Below are positions 37,523-51,200 of a stretch of 64,000 nt of DNA, piece by piece. The DNA lies in assembly GCA_013399695.1 (NCBI GenBank), contig VXAU01003549.1, positions 1,461,048-1,525,047 of the forward strand. The letters are read 5' to 3'. Both the position numbers and the translations under genes were made by a program. Numbering within the stretch: position 1 is the first letter of the stretch; every line of letters begins with the position of its first letter. Source of the stretch: Formicarius rufipectus. Lineage: Eukaryota > Chordata > Aves > Passeriformes > Formicariidae. Below the pieces are notes generated by a model that saw nothing but the letters and a program-made list of their open reading frames with translations, was not told the DNA's origin and searched no databases.

Positions 37523-40500
37523 CTAAGAGGAAATAATAGTATGGCGAACAGAACTATTCCTTTTCAACAAGAAAATAACAGCAGATTGTTTTTCTGCTTT
37601 GCATGTCTTCTGCAGGAGCCACGAGTTACATGTGTGCAGTACACAGCACACACTAGTCAAATGATGATATGCACACAAGTAACTATATATTGTTTTCTAA
37701 TTTCAAAAAAGGTCAACCCTGCTGTAAATAGTAATCAAGAGACAGCTTTTCCTAGTCCTATATGCATTAGCATAAAAATTAAATCTTCATGACACTTGTA
37801 CTTTCCAACAATACAGTAAAATAATAGAAAAGAAACAGGGATGAGATCTGTTTTATAAACCATGGGAAAAGAAGGATGGCACATGTGTAAAAGATTAATC
37901 CTGATCAAATTACATAGAAATCTGAGTTCATAGTAAAACCAAAGAAGAAGAAACTGAAAAACCTATCATGGGTCTTATCTGAAATCCAGGAATCAGAATA
38001 TAACAACCTTCCCATGTTGGTTTGCAATGCATTACTACTGCTAGGGATCAACACTTTGGTACCAGAAATGGAACATAATGTGGTTGGTTCTGAGATTAAA
38101 ATTCCTGTTTAGGTTTTAATGGTTATGAATTTTATATTGGCAATGATATTTCTGATCTGCACTAGAATAACAGCTTGACAACTGCAGTTATGTAAGTTGC
38201 TGGCATTGCCCTTTCTGATGGTCAGACACTACTGCCCAAAGAACAGACAACAAAACTGAACATTAAAAATTGTATTGATTTGGAACTCTCACTGTATGGT
38301 TGCTGAAACAGGAAGTGATCTTAACATGTCAAGGAAAAATTAAACAATCCTCAAAATGTGTTCTGCATACTGCTGGTTAATTTGTGATTAAAATCTCATT
38401 TTAAAATTCTACACATAGATTGTGTCACATTCTTTTGTTAAAGAAAATTCTTCTCTACAGAAGTTTACATAAAGACCCTGCTAACAACACATATAACTTG
38501 ATGCACTGAGCACTGTGCATTTACCCCTCTCAGTTTTCAAAGTGTTTTGAAATTCACAAGCTAGTGAAGGTTGGTCAGCAGTGAACTGATGGAAGGCAAA
38601 TGGCAGAACACACTGTTTTCAAGTCAGAATTAACATTTTATTTTCTTTTCTCTCCTAGACCCTAATCCTAATAGTCATGCAAATCAGCATGGTAACGTGC
38701 CAATAATACCAGGAAGGCTGACCACAACTGGCATATTCTGAAAAGGGGAACTGTTTCTGCCAAATCAAACTGAACTAATCATTAGTTTCTCTACACATAC
38801 TACTGAAGTCTAAAAATAAAATCATAACCACAGTAATACAGAGTTTCAATATAGCAATTGAGTTCACAGAGGCAGCTGGATCAGAGAATCTGCAATTGGT
38901 CTAGTGTTTACATAAAAAGGAGTAATACAGATGAGGTGAGGAACTTCTCAGAAATCAAAAGCTGTAATTATATCTATCAGGACAATATACTTGCTTGAAT
39001 ACTTTTAAAAATTCTAGTATGGAGGAATAAATTACTTTTCCCTTCCCAAGACACTTTGCACTGCACTGTTAAGGGTTAGGTGAATGACCTGTCTTGGGCC
39101 ATCAGTCTGGAGCTGAGGCCTCAAGTCTAAAAAAGATGTTCAAGCAGCTGCCACTTCCAAAACACTGACCCACTGCCTACCAACTACTGGGAACTTGGGA
39201 GTAGACCTAGAAAATCATTAGTCTCTTGTTGTCTCAAAAGTATGACTTTCCACCACGCACCATTTGAAGGGAAAAGGATTACAAGCAGCATGGACCGACA
39301 CATTGCAATTTCTCCCTCCAATTCAGGCTGGGGGTGGGGAGAACAACTAACTAGGCAATTCCAAAACCTTCACATTGTTATAATTGAAAACCTTTTTTTT
39401 TTTTTTAATTAAAACTACTTTTAAGTTTGTACAAGTCTATTTGGTACTATTTGAACAGTATTAAGTCCAAAACAAACAAACAAAAAAACAAAAACAAAAA
39501 CCTCTTCTTCCTGATACAAGGAGGCACAACATCCTCTTCAGCTTTTATTTTGTGACATTAAACAAATTGTGTTTTCATCTCCTCTTATACAAGGAGTACT
39601 CCAATCCTCTGATGAATCCTGGCTGGACATTCCAGTTTGGATCCACATCTTTTGATCATGTGCGACTAGAATTGCTCACGACATATCCACAGAGGTCCCT
39701 CAAGTGTCTGACCATGAGTAGCACCCTTTGGGAGCACTTTGTTTGATAGACATTTCATTTTTACCATAGCCATGCCACACTGATGACTCCATACTCATAT
39801 TGTGAAGGAAGAGTACGCACTCAGTGCATCCGGATCCTCTTCCTCTGTGACTGCTTCCAGTAGCGAGCCCCTGGAAAAGATATTTTAATTCCCAAGTGCC
39901 CAGCCCAAGGGTTCGTGTTATTGATTTTTTACTTCTTTGGCCTCCAAGCCTGTCCAGTTCTTTCTTTCATATGTAAAATAATCATCTTTATGGCTCCTCC
40001 TAAATTTCTGTCATCAATGCATTTCATCAGCATAATCCCATTGTTTATATCAAAATCATTAATGAAGAACACTGAAAAAAAGTAATTCTCTCCAAGTCAG
40101 TCCTCAAGGAAATAAGGAATAACCTCCATCCAATGTTTTTCATAATGATTCATTGTTGACATATTTTAAACAGTTCCTTATTTGCTGTGTATATTTTCTA
40201 GCACTTATCATAATAGCTTTTCATTATTTCTCCCACCCCCTAACTAATAGTTTCTCAGCATCGGATTTAAATTGCAAAGACTCAGGAGAAAACAATAAAG
40301 TACTTTAAAATTTCTCTGTAAATTCATGTATTGAAACTATTAACTCTCTTGTTCAACCCATGGGAGATGAATTTTCTCTTTTCCCTCATGCACAAATAGA
40401 TGCAGATGCCAGTTTCCATGAGACTTTGGAGGTAAAGAGCAGACATAACTATGAAAATAGAAGTTACAAGAATATTCAAAATATCCATCAAATTAAACAG

Positions 40501-40844
40501 AAATCCAAAGAGCTCCTACAATATGGAGCTAAAATGTTTCTCAAAGAGAATTGCCTTTTTTAAAATCAAAACAATGTTGTATTTCAAATTTCTTAAAAGT
40601 ACCTCCTTAGGTGTCTGTGTGTCTGAAAATGGTTCTCAATGAACCAGTTCTATTAATATGGCCAGTTCTATTAATAGTTATATTTTTGAACATTTATCAA
40701 CATAAAATCCAGAGAGTAATTCTGTACTTTTATGTTTCATTTAGGAATTCTCTTTGAAATAAACACAAACATACCTCCTAATAAGTAACCTCCTGCTCAT
40801 ATTTATCTCAAGCTTCTTTAAAGGAACATCATTCCCTTCCCCAA

Positions 40845-40888
40845 GAAAAACAAACAAACAAAAGAACCAAACCAAAACAAACAAAAAG
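40845..40888 (+). repeat. (CAAA)n-like tract
   Basis: CAAA and CCAAA units, with a few G interruptions. Simple repeat. Confidence 0.8.
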
Positions 40889-43800
40889 CCCCTTCTACAT
40901 AGTCTTTCTTTGGAAATCCATTCCTGTTCAGGAATGACTGGGGTCCATTGTTGGATTTTTCACATCTTTCCTTCAAAACTACTTTAGCTCTCCCATCACT
41001 AGGAAGTACATTCTCTTTCCCTACCAAAGCTTATGACTCTCGTCTTTCAAAGACCTTCTAAAATTACAGTTTCTCATGCTATTAATAAAACTTTCCACAA
41101 CTCAGAATATCACTTTTTCACTGTTTTAAAAAATACTGCAAGCTGTTGCTGAGCTTCTGTTATCCAGGTTTCTAGACCACTATACATTGCAGCAGACTTT
41201 CACTAAAATTCAAGTTTCATTAAAATTTAACATGCTCATTAAATAACAAAATCTTAACTCATGATGAAAATATATAACTGAGTCTCTTTGGCCACTTTTG
41301 TATTCTTACTCATGACTTATTCTGAGTTTCATTTCCTCACTTACAATACTAGAGCAGTATATTATTATATAAGTATAATACTTATTCGTCCTGTTCTCTG
41401 TGGGTCCAAATCCTGCAACCTGGTGTATTTCTGAGGACTTCCACAGTAGTTTTTCCAAATATGTGTTTACAATATATTGTAGAAAAAGATTTCAATGTTG
41501 GATAAGTTGTTTCAATACTATTTTAATATAAATATTAATGCAAAAATGTAGCAAAAATAGTTTAAGCACTTGATAAAACACTGTAAGTTAAATGATTGCT
41601 CATAAATCCTGTGGGAACCCAGCCACAAAGATCAGAAAAACAGTTCAAGAAATGATCTCAGAAATAGAAAGGTGGATATTAGATTAAAAATAACTCAGAA
41701 TAAATGAATAGCCATCTTATTTACACTCATGTTTAAGATGGTTTCATTCTGCAGTATTAGCAAGTGCGTCAGACCTCACTGTGAAAGAAAAATAGCATCA
41801 CTAGCACACAGTCATTAGAATAAACACCAATGATAAGTTTTCAACGGAAACTGAAAAGGAACATAAAAGGTGCAAAAGCACAGGTTTCTGTAAGGAAGGA
41901 AACTTATGACAGTGTATTAGAATCAGTCTTTCTTGTGGATATTGGTCATTGTAATATTGTGGAAATTTGCCAGCACAAGCTTTGTCTTAACCAAGAGGCA
42001 GGTGCTTAACACAACCATTAGCTAAACTCAAAGTTAGAACTTTGATGAAAAAGATATGTAAAAGTGAACTACAGAACAACGAATCAATCGTAAATTTTAG
42101 TCACAGAATTACTGTAAAGTACCTCAAAACATTGACTGACAAGGATGAGATATATCTACCAGAAAAGTAATATTATTATATAAAATTGGAACTGTCATGC
42201 TGACCACAACTGTAATTCAACAAACCAAACATACTCCCTCAGAGTGATTTCAAACAGCTCTCCAGAGGCAGCCATAACCCCCAAAACTCACAAGTACAGA
42301 TTAACAGGCATTAACAAGAACATTTTCAGCACTAGATGCAATCTCCACCCATATTGTTAATGCTAAAGGTGAAAGAACTGACAGAAGGCTTTGGCCCCCT
42401 AGTTCACCTGTGATGTAGGCAGGGGCTGGGAGGGCTCTGTAGTTTGCTCTGGTGACGTATCATTTGGTATCACAGGTGCAGCAAAGAAGGAAACAGTTCC
42501 TCAGTAGGTACCTCGGAAGACCTACTGAGCAGAAGGACACCATTCCTGCAAGGGTCTCAAAGACACCTTTCTACTCATATCTGGATCACCACTTGCCCAG
42601 TCCCCAACTCACCCTTTAATACAACGATGAAGATTTACATAGGTTGCATATGATGTACTTTAAATATCTTCCCTTCTCATCAATTCCCAAGTAATGCCAC
42701 CTGGAAAGTGACCAAGGTAAATAATACCGACTATTCAATTGCACTGACAGGCTCAGGTTCAACGTTTTATTTCTCTTCCTCCAGAGCAGAGAGCTTCCCA
42801 GGAGGTGAGAGCTATCCTGATTAAGACCAACCCCAGTAAATCTGGACCCCAGAACACTCCTAGCCCTTTAATAAAAACCAGTACACATTTGAAAAATCCT
42901 TTCCTGTAATCAGAAACATGGGTGTCTTGTAAAAAAGAGCTAAATCTCATTCTAAACAAATATGGCAGCATAGCAGGCAACCAAAGCAAAGGGAGAAAGC
43001 TAAACACATTAGGACACATCCAAAGTGAGGATGGATTCAGCCAGAGCTTCAGCTCATAAAAACCAGCACTAACATCATCAACTCCTTTGGCTCAGAACTA
43101 TCTTCCAGACTCACAGCATACAGACTGCACGTGACTTCCTCCACCAAATTTGTCACAAGCCAAATCTCAGCCTCACCCACCCCCTTCTCCCACAACCCCT
43201 CAGCTGTATCCTGTTCCAGTACAGCTGGGCTTCATTACAGAATGCTCTGTAGCCCTGTGAACGCACGTCTTGAGCAAAGCTCAGGGCTTCTTTGCTACCC
43301 TCTTCACGCTGGAGAAGCTTGAAAGCATCCCATCATAGCACAAGTAACATTCTGAATATTAACTTTTTACACTGTTTCTAGATAAGGAGATACAGGTTCA
43401 TATAAAGTAATTTTAGCAACCACTTTCCAAAAAAGTACAAAAACGAGAAATATTTTATCCCACATCAAGGAAAAGGCATTGCACTTTGCCAAGCCATATT
43501 TATACAAAGATTTATCTTTCTATGCCGAATGTCAGAGTTCACAGATATCCTCAGTTTTCAGAATGGTTTGAATATGGAGTTCATTAGTGCAGTGACCACA
43601 ACCTTTCATCTGGATTTAAAAGTGAACCGAGTGAAGTGTACTGCAGAGAATCAAACAAGATATTTCTACTGTTAACTGTACATGAAAGAAAAAAAAATAA
43701 GTATTGCACAAGATATTTTAAGAGCTCAACTGTGGGCTGCCTTACATTGTTAGTACTTACTAAACAGAAATTGGAACAACTGGAAGCTATGTGATTGCTT

Positions 43801-46095
43801 AATTTATCCAGAGTTTACCACTGGGCTACTGTAATGTTCTCAGCTACTTTCAAGAGTACAAATGGAATGAAAAACTGTGACTTCATTCACAACAGTTTTG
43901 GCAGGACACTACAGATTGCTGTGGTCAACCTCTGACTCTGAAGTAATCTGCTTGTTATTTTCTTCAGTCTTGAGAAGAATGCATAAACACCCTTCCTCCT
44001 GCATTCACTCTGGAAGCAGCCAGAACAGGAGTTAGTGGTCTGTGTATGTCTATTTGCATCCTTTATATTTTAGTATCCAAACATGCACACAAGTGGCACA
44101 TTGTGACTAATATAACTGGTATTGCTCCAGCACCATCCAATATTTTTATCTTTATAAAAAGAAGTTATGCAAGATGAACAGATAATACTCTATCACTAAG
44201 AAGAATTCTATTATTTAGATTGTTTCTTTAATGCAAAAATCATCATAATATTATTTCTGTGGTAGACAAATCAGGAAAAGTAAGGATCAAAATATATAAC
44301 TACATTTCACAGCAGGTCAATAGCAAACCTAGAAACAACATGCAGTATCCCAGCCCTGTTCCAAAACTCTATTCACTCAACTGTATATAAAGCATATGTC
44401 ATGTAACTACTTTAAACAAAGCAATAGCATAGCTAGACATTATCCTCCCCACTTCCAAATCTCTCAGATGAAAACATAGAAATATTGGCAATACCATTCT
44501 TCTGATACTATTTCTTCAATCTGACTTTATTTTAAAATAAATTTTAAAAAAAGCAATTTCCTCTCTGAAAGTGAACCCACTTAATGCAGGTTCCCAGCAC
44601 TCTGCAGGAACATGAGCTGCTCACATGCACTAGAGATTGAAAATATTACACAAGTAAAAATATCAAGAGAATAAGCCATAGAAGAGGTTTGGTTTTTTCT
44701 TTTTCTTCCAAAGTATCAACATTAAAAGTCAGGGTGTTGGAACAATTGTATCATACACAGGAACCTTCTTCCCTGTAGGATTCAGAGCACTCAGCAGGCT
44801 ATGAACTTTAAATATCAAATACATGACAACCAACTATTCAGGTGTCACATGGCCTCTACAGACACCAAGAAAAAACAGTAGTTATTCTCCTTAATTATTC
44901 AAATGTGAATCAAAACACAAAAGTATCTGTACAATCTTTAATGTCATTTATTCTTAACTATTGAGATACTAATATTGTCTCTAGCTAGGATTTTTTTTTT
45001 TTCCATTTAAATCTTACAACTGTCTTATTTTAATTCCTATTTGATTCTGCTATAATATTTGTCTTTAGTAAGTGGTTTCCAAATAAAACTCTATCCACTT
45101 TGAAATGCTGGTACTGAAGCTGCTCCCATATGAGCTAGCAAAAAACTGCACCTGTAAATCCTTATTGATAGTACCTACAGTGGAACTTCTCTGTACAACG
45201 TTATTGTCATGCTTTCCTCATATGAAGATCTCTTCTGGATAAGTTTGACTTTTCCTTGAAACCTCTAGGTTTTCACTAAGACCAGATTCAATGCATTTTG
45301 AAGTTTAAGGAGGGCTTTGGAGTTCAGTGGGACATATGTTTCTATTTCACCCCTCCATACTAACTATATCTAAGTTTAATGTTTGTTTTCTTTGTAATTT
45401 TTATCCTGACTGCACAGAGGAAATACTAACCAAATGAACAGAGAATTAATTAGAGCCTGGGATTATTTATGAACAATCAGTGAAGGAAAAGAGATCAATC
45501 CCTTTGTTACAGATTATGACATGTTTACAATGCATTTTGATTTTCCTATATGATTGCCTGTTGTGCAGGGTATATGCACTAAACCACAATATTTAGCATA
45601 CTGAGAACTGCTTATGTATCTTGTATTTAGAAGTACTTGCTGTGTTTACACTTAAATCAGATAACACAGATGGCTTCCCCCTCCACAACTCTATAATAAA
45701 TCTAAATTGTTACTCCCCATTTATTTTGACTGCCTTGACAAGACTCCTTTGAAATTATCATATATTTTATTTTTCAATTTTCCCATGTTAAAAGAAATCT
45801 CCTGGGAGGGAAAAAAGGCATTTTCAAAACAAAGTTCCATTAATAGAAAAATATTTTAAAATGGTAAGAAGGGAACAGATTCATAACTTGCTATTTTTGT
45901 CTACAAATTGAGCATAAAGGTTTGGGGGTTTTCCCCTCTTCTCTAGATTTTTATTCTTTTAATTAATATAGATTTGACAAGTGGAAGAAATTTTTTACTT
46001 GGATTTTATAAAATGTATTGTAACTGAAGAATAAGATTCCATTGAATATTATATGCTGGTTTTATTTCAGCTCTATTAGTTCAACTGATGGTTGG

Positions 46096-46215
46096 ATTAT
46101 TAAGTGGCTTAGGAGGTAGAGGACTGGAAATGGGAAAATCCATGCCCTACTTTTGTTTCTGGCACAGTCTGTCACTCCATCTGTTTCTCTAAAATTCACT
46201 GGCATTGTAGAAGAA
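46096..46215 (+). mobile_element. Fossil amniote tRNA-type SINE, head and core
   Basis: On the + strand AAGTGGCTTAG, GGTAGAGGACTGGAAATGGG, TTTCTGGCACAGTCTGTCAC and CTGTTTCTCTAAAAT follow in the order of the old amniote SINE pattern (AGTGG-CTAG, GGTAGAGCACTGGA, CCGGCTCTGCCACTG, CTCAGTTTCC-CTGTAAAAT). This gives more continuous coverage than the other fossils, covering the tRNA-like head and part of the conserved core. The match is by memory of MIR/MIR1_Amn-type consensus, so exact subfamily and ends are uncertain. Confidence 0.45.
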
Positions 46216-48188
46216 ACAACATAGTAGATTTTGTCTGTTCAAATTTCACAATGAAACAAACATACGAGTTATTCAAGGTAGAAAAGTCAAATTATTAAGG
46301 CAAAGTCCTCAGCTTCATACATGGGGTGTATCAGATCTATGTAACACATAAGTGTGTTTAAGAATACAGCATAATTAGATGCAGATAATCCTAGTTTTAC
46401 TTATACAGAAATCCTAAACCGTACAACACACAAACATAAGATTGTGAGGAAACTGTAAAAATACACAGAGTTGAAAATACAGAATCCCCAAAGCTGTGTT
46501 CAAATCACAACAAACATGTTTTGTCACCTCCAAGAGCTCTTACAAGTAGGGTGACCAGATACACTGTAATACTTGTACACCTTTTTCTTGCTTGCAGAGC
46601 TTAAGAAAAACTTTTCAAAACCAGAGATATTATAACCATGTTCTGTTTATAAATGTAGCAGTCTGAGAGCAAAAAGTGAATGCTCATATAACAAGCTACT
46701 AGAAGAGGCAGGTATTAGACATTAGATACCAGGCCACTCAAAGTCTGTCAAACTGTTCTCAAACCATCCATGCACAGCAGCATCAAAGAGCACTTGGTCA
46801 TTTTTCTTGACCTATCACATGTCTTATGGCACTGGCACTCTGAGTGCATTTCTCCACACCAGTTTCACTTACAATAAACACAAGTTGAAAACCGAAAGTG
46901 CGAAGGATGCTATAATGAAGACAAGTAGGCCAGAAAGGGTGTCAAGGGCTCCATGAAGAAGAGCTTGGCAGTCAAACATGGAAAAACTCTTCTGAGCCAT
47001 CTTCCATTAAGTAATTCTTACAGGATCATGTCACTACCTCACATTGACTTTAGAACACACTCCTCAACGTCAAACAAATTTGACAGAGGATTTTAGGTCT
47101 CAGACATGAATGTTCTACAGCAAGGTCCAGAGGCATTGTGCAGCCCCATGCTGCCCCTAAAGCCACTTATTTCATGTACAGCAGCCAACAGTCAGGGCTT
47201 TCCACAATCTCTGTAAGCTATAAAGAGAACCAATAGCCTTGAGAGAAGTTGGCAGATCACTCTTCACGTGCACAGCCCTGGTGTGTCTTCTTGCCATAGG
47301 CAGGATAAATAGAGTACCATACAGGATAATGTCAGAAAGCCAAGCTTCATTAGTTTTATTATGCAGGAAGTGCTCATAAGCAGAAGAGAATCCACAAAGG
47401 AGAGAGACATTGCAGAATTTTTTATTGTTTGTATTCATGAAGGGCAGGATGACTGATGGTAAACTATTTCTTTTTCTTTAAAGTATTTACTCAATTCTTA
47501 CAATATTGAAGAGCATTAGAAAGCATCCCAAGAACAGCTTCATGAAATCCAGAGGCGAAAAATTATCAACTCTATATAGAGCTCAATGTCTACAACGGCA
47601 AACACCTGCCACTCTTCATATTTTCATGTTGCTAGGAACCAGAAAGACTGCTGACAATGATGATACTTTTTTCCATATTCCATCTTCCCTCATGAATTCA
47701 TGTTTACAATTTCATTTTAGCCGATCTTTATGGGGATGAAGGGTGTGGGAGAAGCAGCACCTGCTCTATAAAGTCTAAATTATTCCAAACACATAGGAAC
47801 AAAATGGAATTTTTATTTTTCATGGTCTAAAAGGGTTTTTTTATCTAATATTACTTTAATGTACCTGGGAGTCCATCTGCATCTGATGAAATACATCCTG
47901 ATTTCCCTGATTTAAACCAATATGAGGGTTGAACCAGATTAAGATTGGCAAAACATACTTAAAGCTCCATGGAGCAGAACATGAGACTACATATAGAATG
48001 AGTCCCAGCTTTTAGCTGAAAAGAAATTTTCATTTCCTAAATGACTGAAGTTGAGAGCATTGGCACAGATATTATTGTTTCCATATGTTTTTACTTCTAA
48101 AGCAACCAGCATACACTTGCCCTTACTAGTGAGAATAGTGAAGTTTTCTAGCACAAAGACCAAAGTTTTTACTTTCACACAAGATCAT

Positions 48189-48208
48189 AAAAAAAAAAAA
48201 AAAAAAAA
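48189..48208 (+). repeat. Poly(A) tract, 20 A
   Basis: Uninterrupted A run without a recognisable retrocopy beside it. Confidence 0.85.
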
Positions 48209-51200
48209 GACAGTTGTGGAACACTAGAGCATTCTGACTGAATTCAAATAAGGAACTAAGTTGTTAACTCCTTAGGTTCCTCCAGTTTTTGAGGTATCAA
48301 GAGAGCCTTTCTAACACTTCAAAGGAAACCAGATTAACTCTTGCAGAGAGAGTTTGGGTGAAGGCTGGGCACTAAAATCTCCAGATACATATAGAAGATT
48401 GTCTCTTGTGTTTACACCAAATACACTCCATAGAAATCACTCAGTTGATGGCAAATTATAACACTAGACACACACATGGGAGGAGGGGGGGAAAGAAACA
48501 AAAAAAAAAAATCAAAATGCATTTTCATAGGATATGAAACTAAATCATTAATTTGGTTCTACTTTGGTAAATTTCATCCATTAGCTGATTGACCAACATT
48601 TTCAATGTATTAACAAATGCTTTTTGGTTTGCACATGATGTCTTCTTAGAAGACAACCATATCTTTGCATGTTTTATATCAGCTGTAGCCATGCAACTGA
48701 GAAAGGATTTCTATCTCCCTCTTATTTTGAGCACAAGCTTTAAGCTGGGTCTCTCATCAAGTCATTCAAGACTGCCCTAATTTCTGCCCTGAGATATTCC
48801 TGGGTGGGTATGACCTCTTTCATGAGAACAGATCATCTAAATAACAAAATCTATAGAAATTGCCCAGAGGGAAGGGGAAAAAAAAATGTTCATCTGAAAA
48901 AGTACCAAAGATCACACAAAGCCACGATTAATGCCTTATAAAAAGAGAAATACTGGCTATGCTTATTCAGAGAACACAGCTCACCAAGAATGCCTTTTCT
49001 AAATAACTGAGAGACTTACTGTGCCAAGACGGAAAACACACAATTTCAAAATTGCCCAGGTCAATGGAATACAAGTTTGGAAAAACATCAACTATGTAGG
49101 AATAATGAAACCTTTCCATCCCCTTTTCAGACTTCAGTACATATTAAGCTAAATTTACAATACAAAAATACCTGTTCAGGTATTTTCTGGGCCATTTCTA
49201 TTGGTTGCCTTTCTACCTTTTTTTTATTATTAAAAATTTTATGTCCCTCCCTCCAAGAGTTCCAAAACTTAGATGCTCACAGTTAAAGGATCCTGCTCCA
49301 AATAACTTGAAAAACTTGTGGAAAAAGCACTTGAAGAGGCCCAAGCAATTCAGTGCCAAACCTCCTCCTACTTCCATGCCCAGTGGAGGAGTTGGCTGGG
49401 CACACCAAGATTACAGCCACTTAAAATGACTTAATAAGAGCTCCATCTTAGGACTATTGTGCATTACTCCATTGGCCTGCAAAGCAGGCTGTTCCTAAAG
49501 ACTGGGATGGTTGTGACCTTCTCTTTATGAAGATCATAAACTCTTTATGACACTTCCATGGACGCCTCTTAGGTTAGTTTATAGTTCTGTCACTAAAAGC
49601 AGAGCTTACACAAATAGATTTAGGTTGGTAATACAAGACAGTAAAGCACAAAGCCTAAGGGAACCACATGCAGTTACATCTTTAAAACCTTTCAGTTGAC
49701 TTTATGGATTCTAGAATTTACTATTTGATTTTATTGCACAGCAACAAGGACTACATGAGAAGGAACAACCATTTCATAAAAGTTTAAGTATATCCTTTGA
49801 TACCATTTCTACATTACCTTTAATTTAGAACACTTGAGTAAAAAAGGCAGACCACCATATGAAGATACACATCATGGCAAGAAGCTCTAATGATTCAGTA
49901 CTGAATGTATGCATGTTCAAAAGCCTCTCCACACTTAAGATCTGTTTAAAGCTTTGTAGAATCTATTTTAGCACATGCAAACTCCCCTTAAAAGGTCTCT
50001 TAGTCAGGAAATTATGTTGGCTGTACACTACCGAGTACAGACAGGACTGCAGAACAGAGTGCTCCTTCTTGGTTGCCGCTTATGGGCCTCATCTTTCCAG
50101 GGCTGGTATGTAATTTTCACATATGTAAACCACTTAACCTTCCAAATAAGAGTACAGCTAAGGCTCTCCTTTAGTTATATGGATTTTGTCCAATGTAATG
50201 TTTACAGAACCAAGCATTTGAGAAGTTTTATTTCTGCATATATTCCTGGAATGAGGGGAAACTTCAAGCCATGCCTTACACTAGAGCAGAAGTGAAGCTG
50301 AAACACCTAACTGCCTCTCTTCTTCCACACATTTATCACTCCGGTTTTACAAAGCCAGACCAAATAACAGATAAAAGTGGTTGGACCCATTTTTTTAACA
50401 TTTCTGTTAGCAACAGCATTCTGTGACAATTTTTATCCCAGACAATCCATGAACTAACAAAATTTTATCAGCAGCTTACAGATGTACGAATAAGTAGGAA
50501 AAAAATCGTTTCATACATCACAGAACAGAGAACACAAAATTCACAGAGACAAGACTTGGAATCTGCAGATCTAGGCAGAAATCCCCACCACTTGTACTGT
50601 GACTGACAGCTGCCACATCCCCAATCTCCCTGCTTTCCTCACAAAGACCAGGCCACACACTCCCTGCCTCCAGGCCTGAGACACAAATACAAGGTGTCAG
50701 TCATGAGGAGATAGGAAAGCAGAAGTTGTTTTTGCCTTTTTCCACAAAACAGCACATGCAGAAAGCTCCTGCCACAAAATATAGGGCCTCTAAAACAAAA
50801 GCTTGCCGAAATATAAGTTTTAAAAAAAAAAAGAAGACACATTCTTTCAAAATTCCATACAAATTTCTGACTAAAACATTCTAAGACTTTTCAGTTTCAG
50901 ACAGGCAAACATTATGGAAAACAGCAACAGATCAAAATACAGCAATATTGCTATCATCCAAAGAGAGTCACAGGAAACACACATCATGCTCCTGGTCTGC
51001 ACTGCAGAACACTCAAGAGCAGCCCACAGCCCCAGCTCTCTAATAATTCATTTGGTACTTACCATCAACTGGATCAAATTCTTGATCCTGTTCAAGTCAG
51101 TGGCAAAACTCCCAAGTCACTGCTCTTCCATAGTTCTCTTACCCTAGTTTAGCTGGGGGACATTTGTTTAAAAAAAACCCCTTGGATGTTTCATATGTGC

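Larger units (their letters stand above)
36001..46095. other. Unique noncoding DNA, no gene seen
   Basis: AT-rich. The longest open frame (minus 36126-36641, 171 codons) is rich in Phe, Leu and Ser, crosses a 14-A run as poly-Phe and matches no family I know. The stretch also holds a small hairpin near 37491-37522, C/A tracts near 39470-39500 and 40845-40888, T runs at 39393-39406 and 44991-45002, an 18-bp tandem duplication near 40644-40676 and an enhancer-like motif patch at 45440-45535. The GC-richer stretch at 42380-43330 contains nothing I can name. Confidence 0.55.

Noticed and set aside
39060..39120. Possible further MIR-type core on the minus strand
   Set aside because: Words such as TGACCTGTCTTGGGCC and GGAGCTGAGGCCTCAAGTCT resemble the consensus, but the alignment needs gaps, so it is too weak to annotate.
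40644..40676. Tandem duplication of an 18-bp CCAGTTCTATTAATATGG unit
   Set aside because: Real but only two incomplete units; ordinary slippage.
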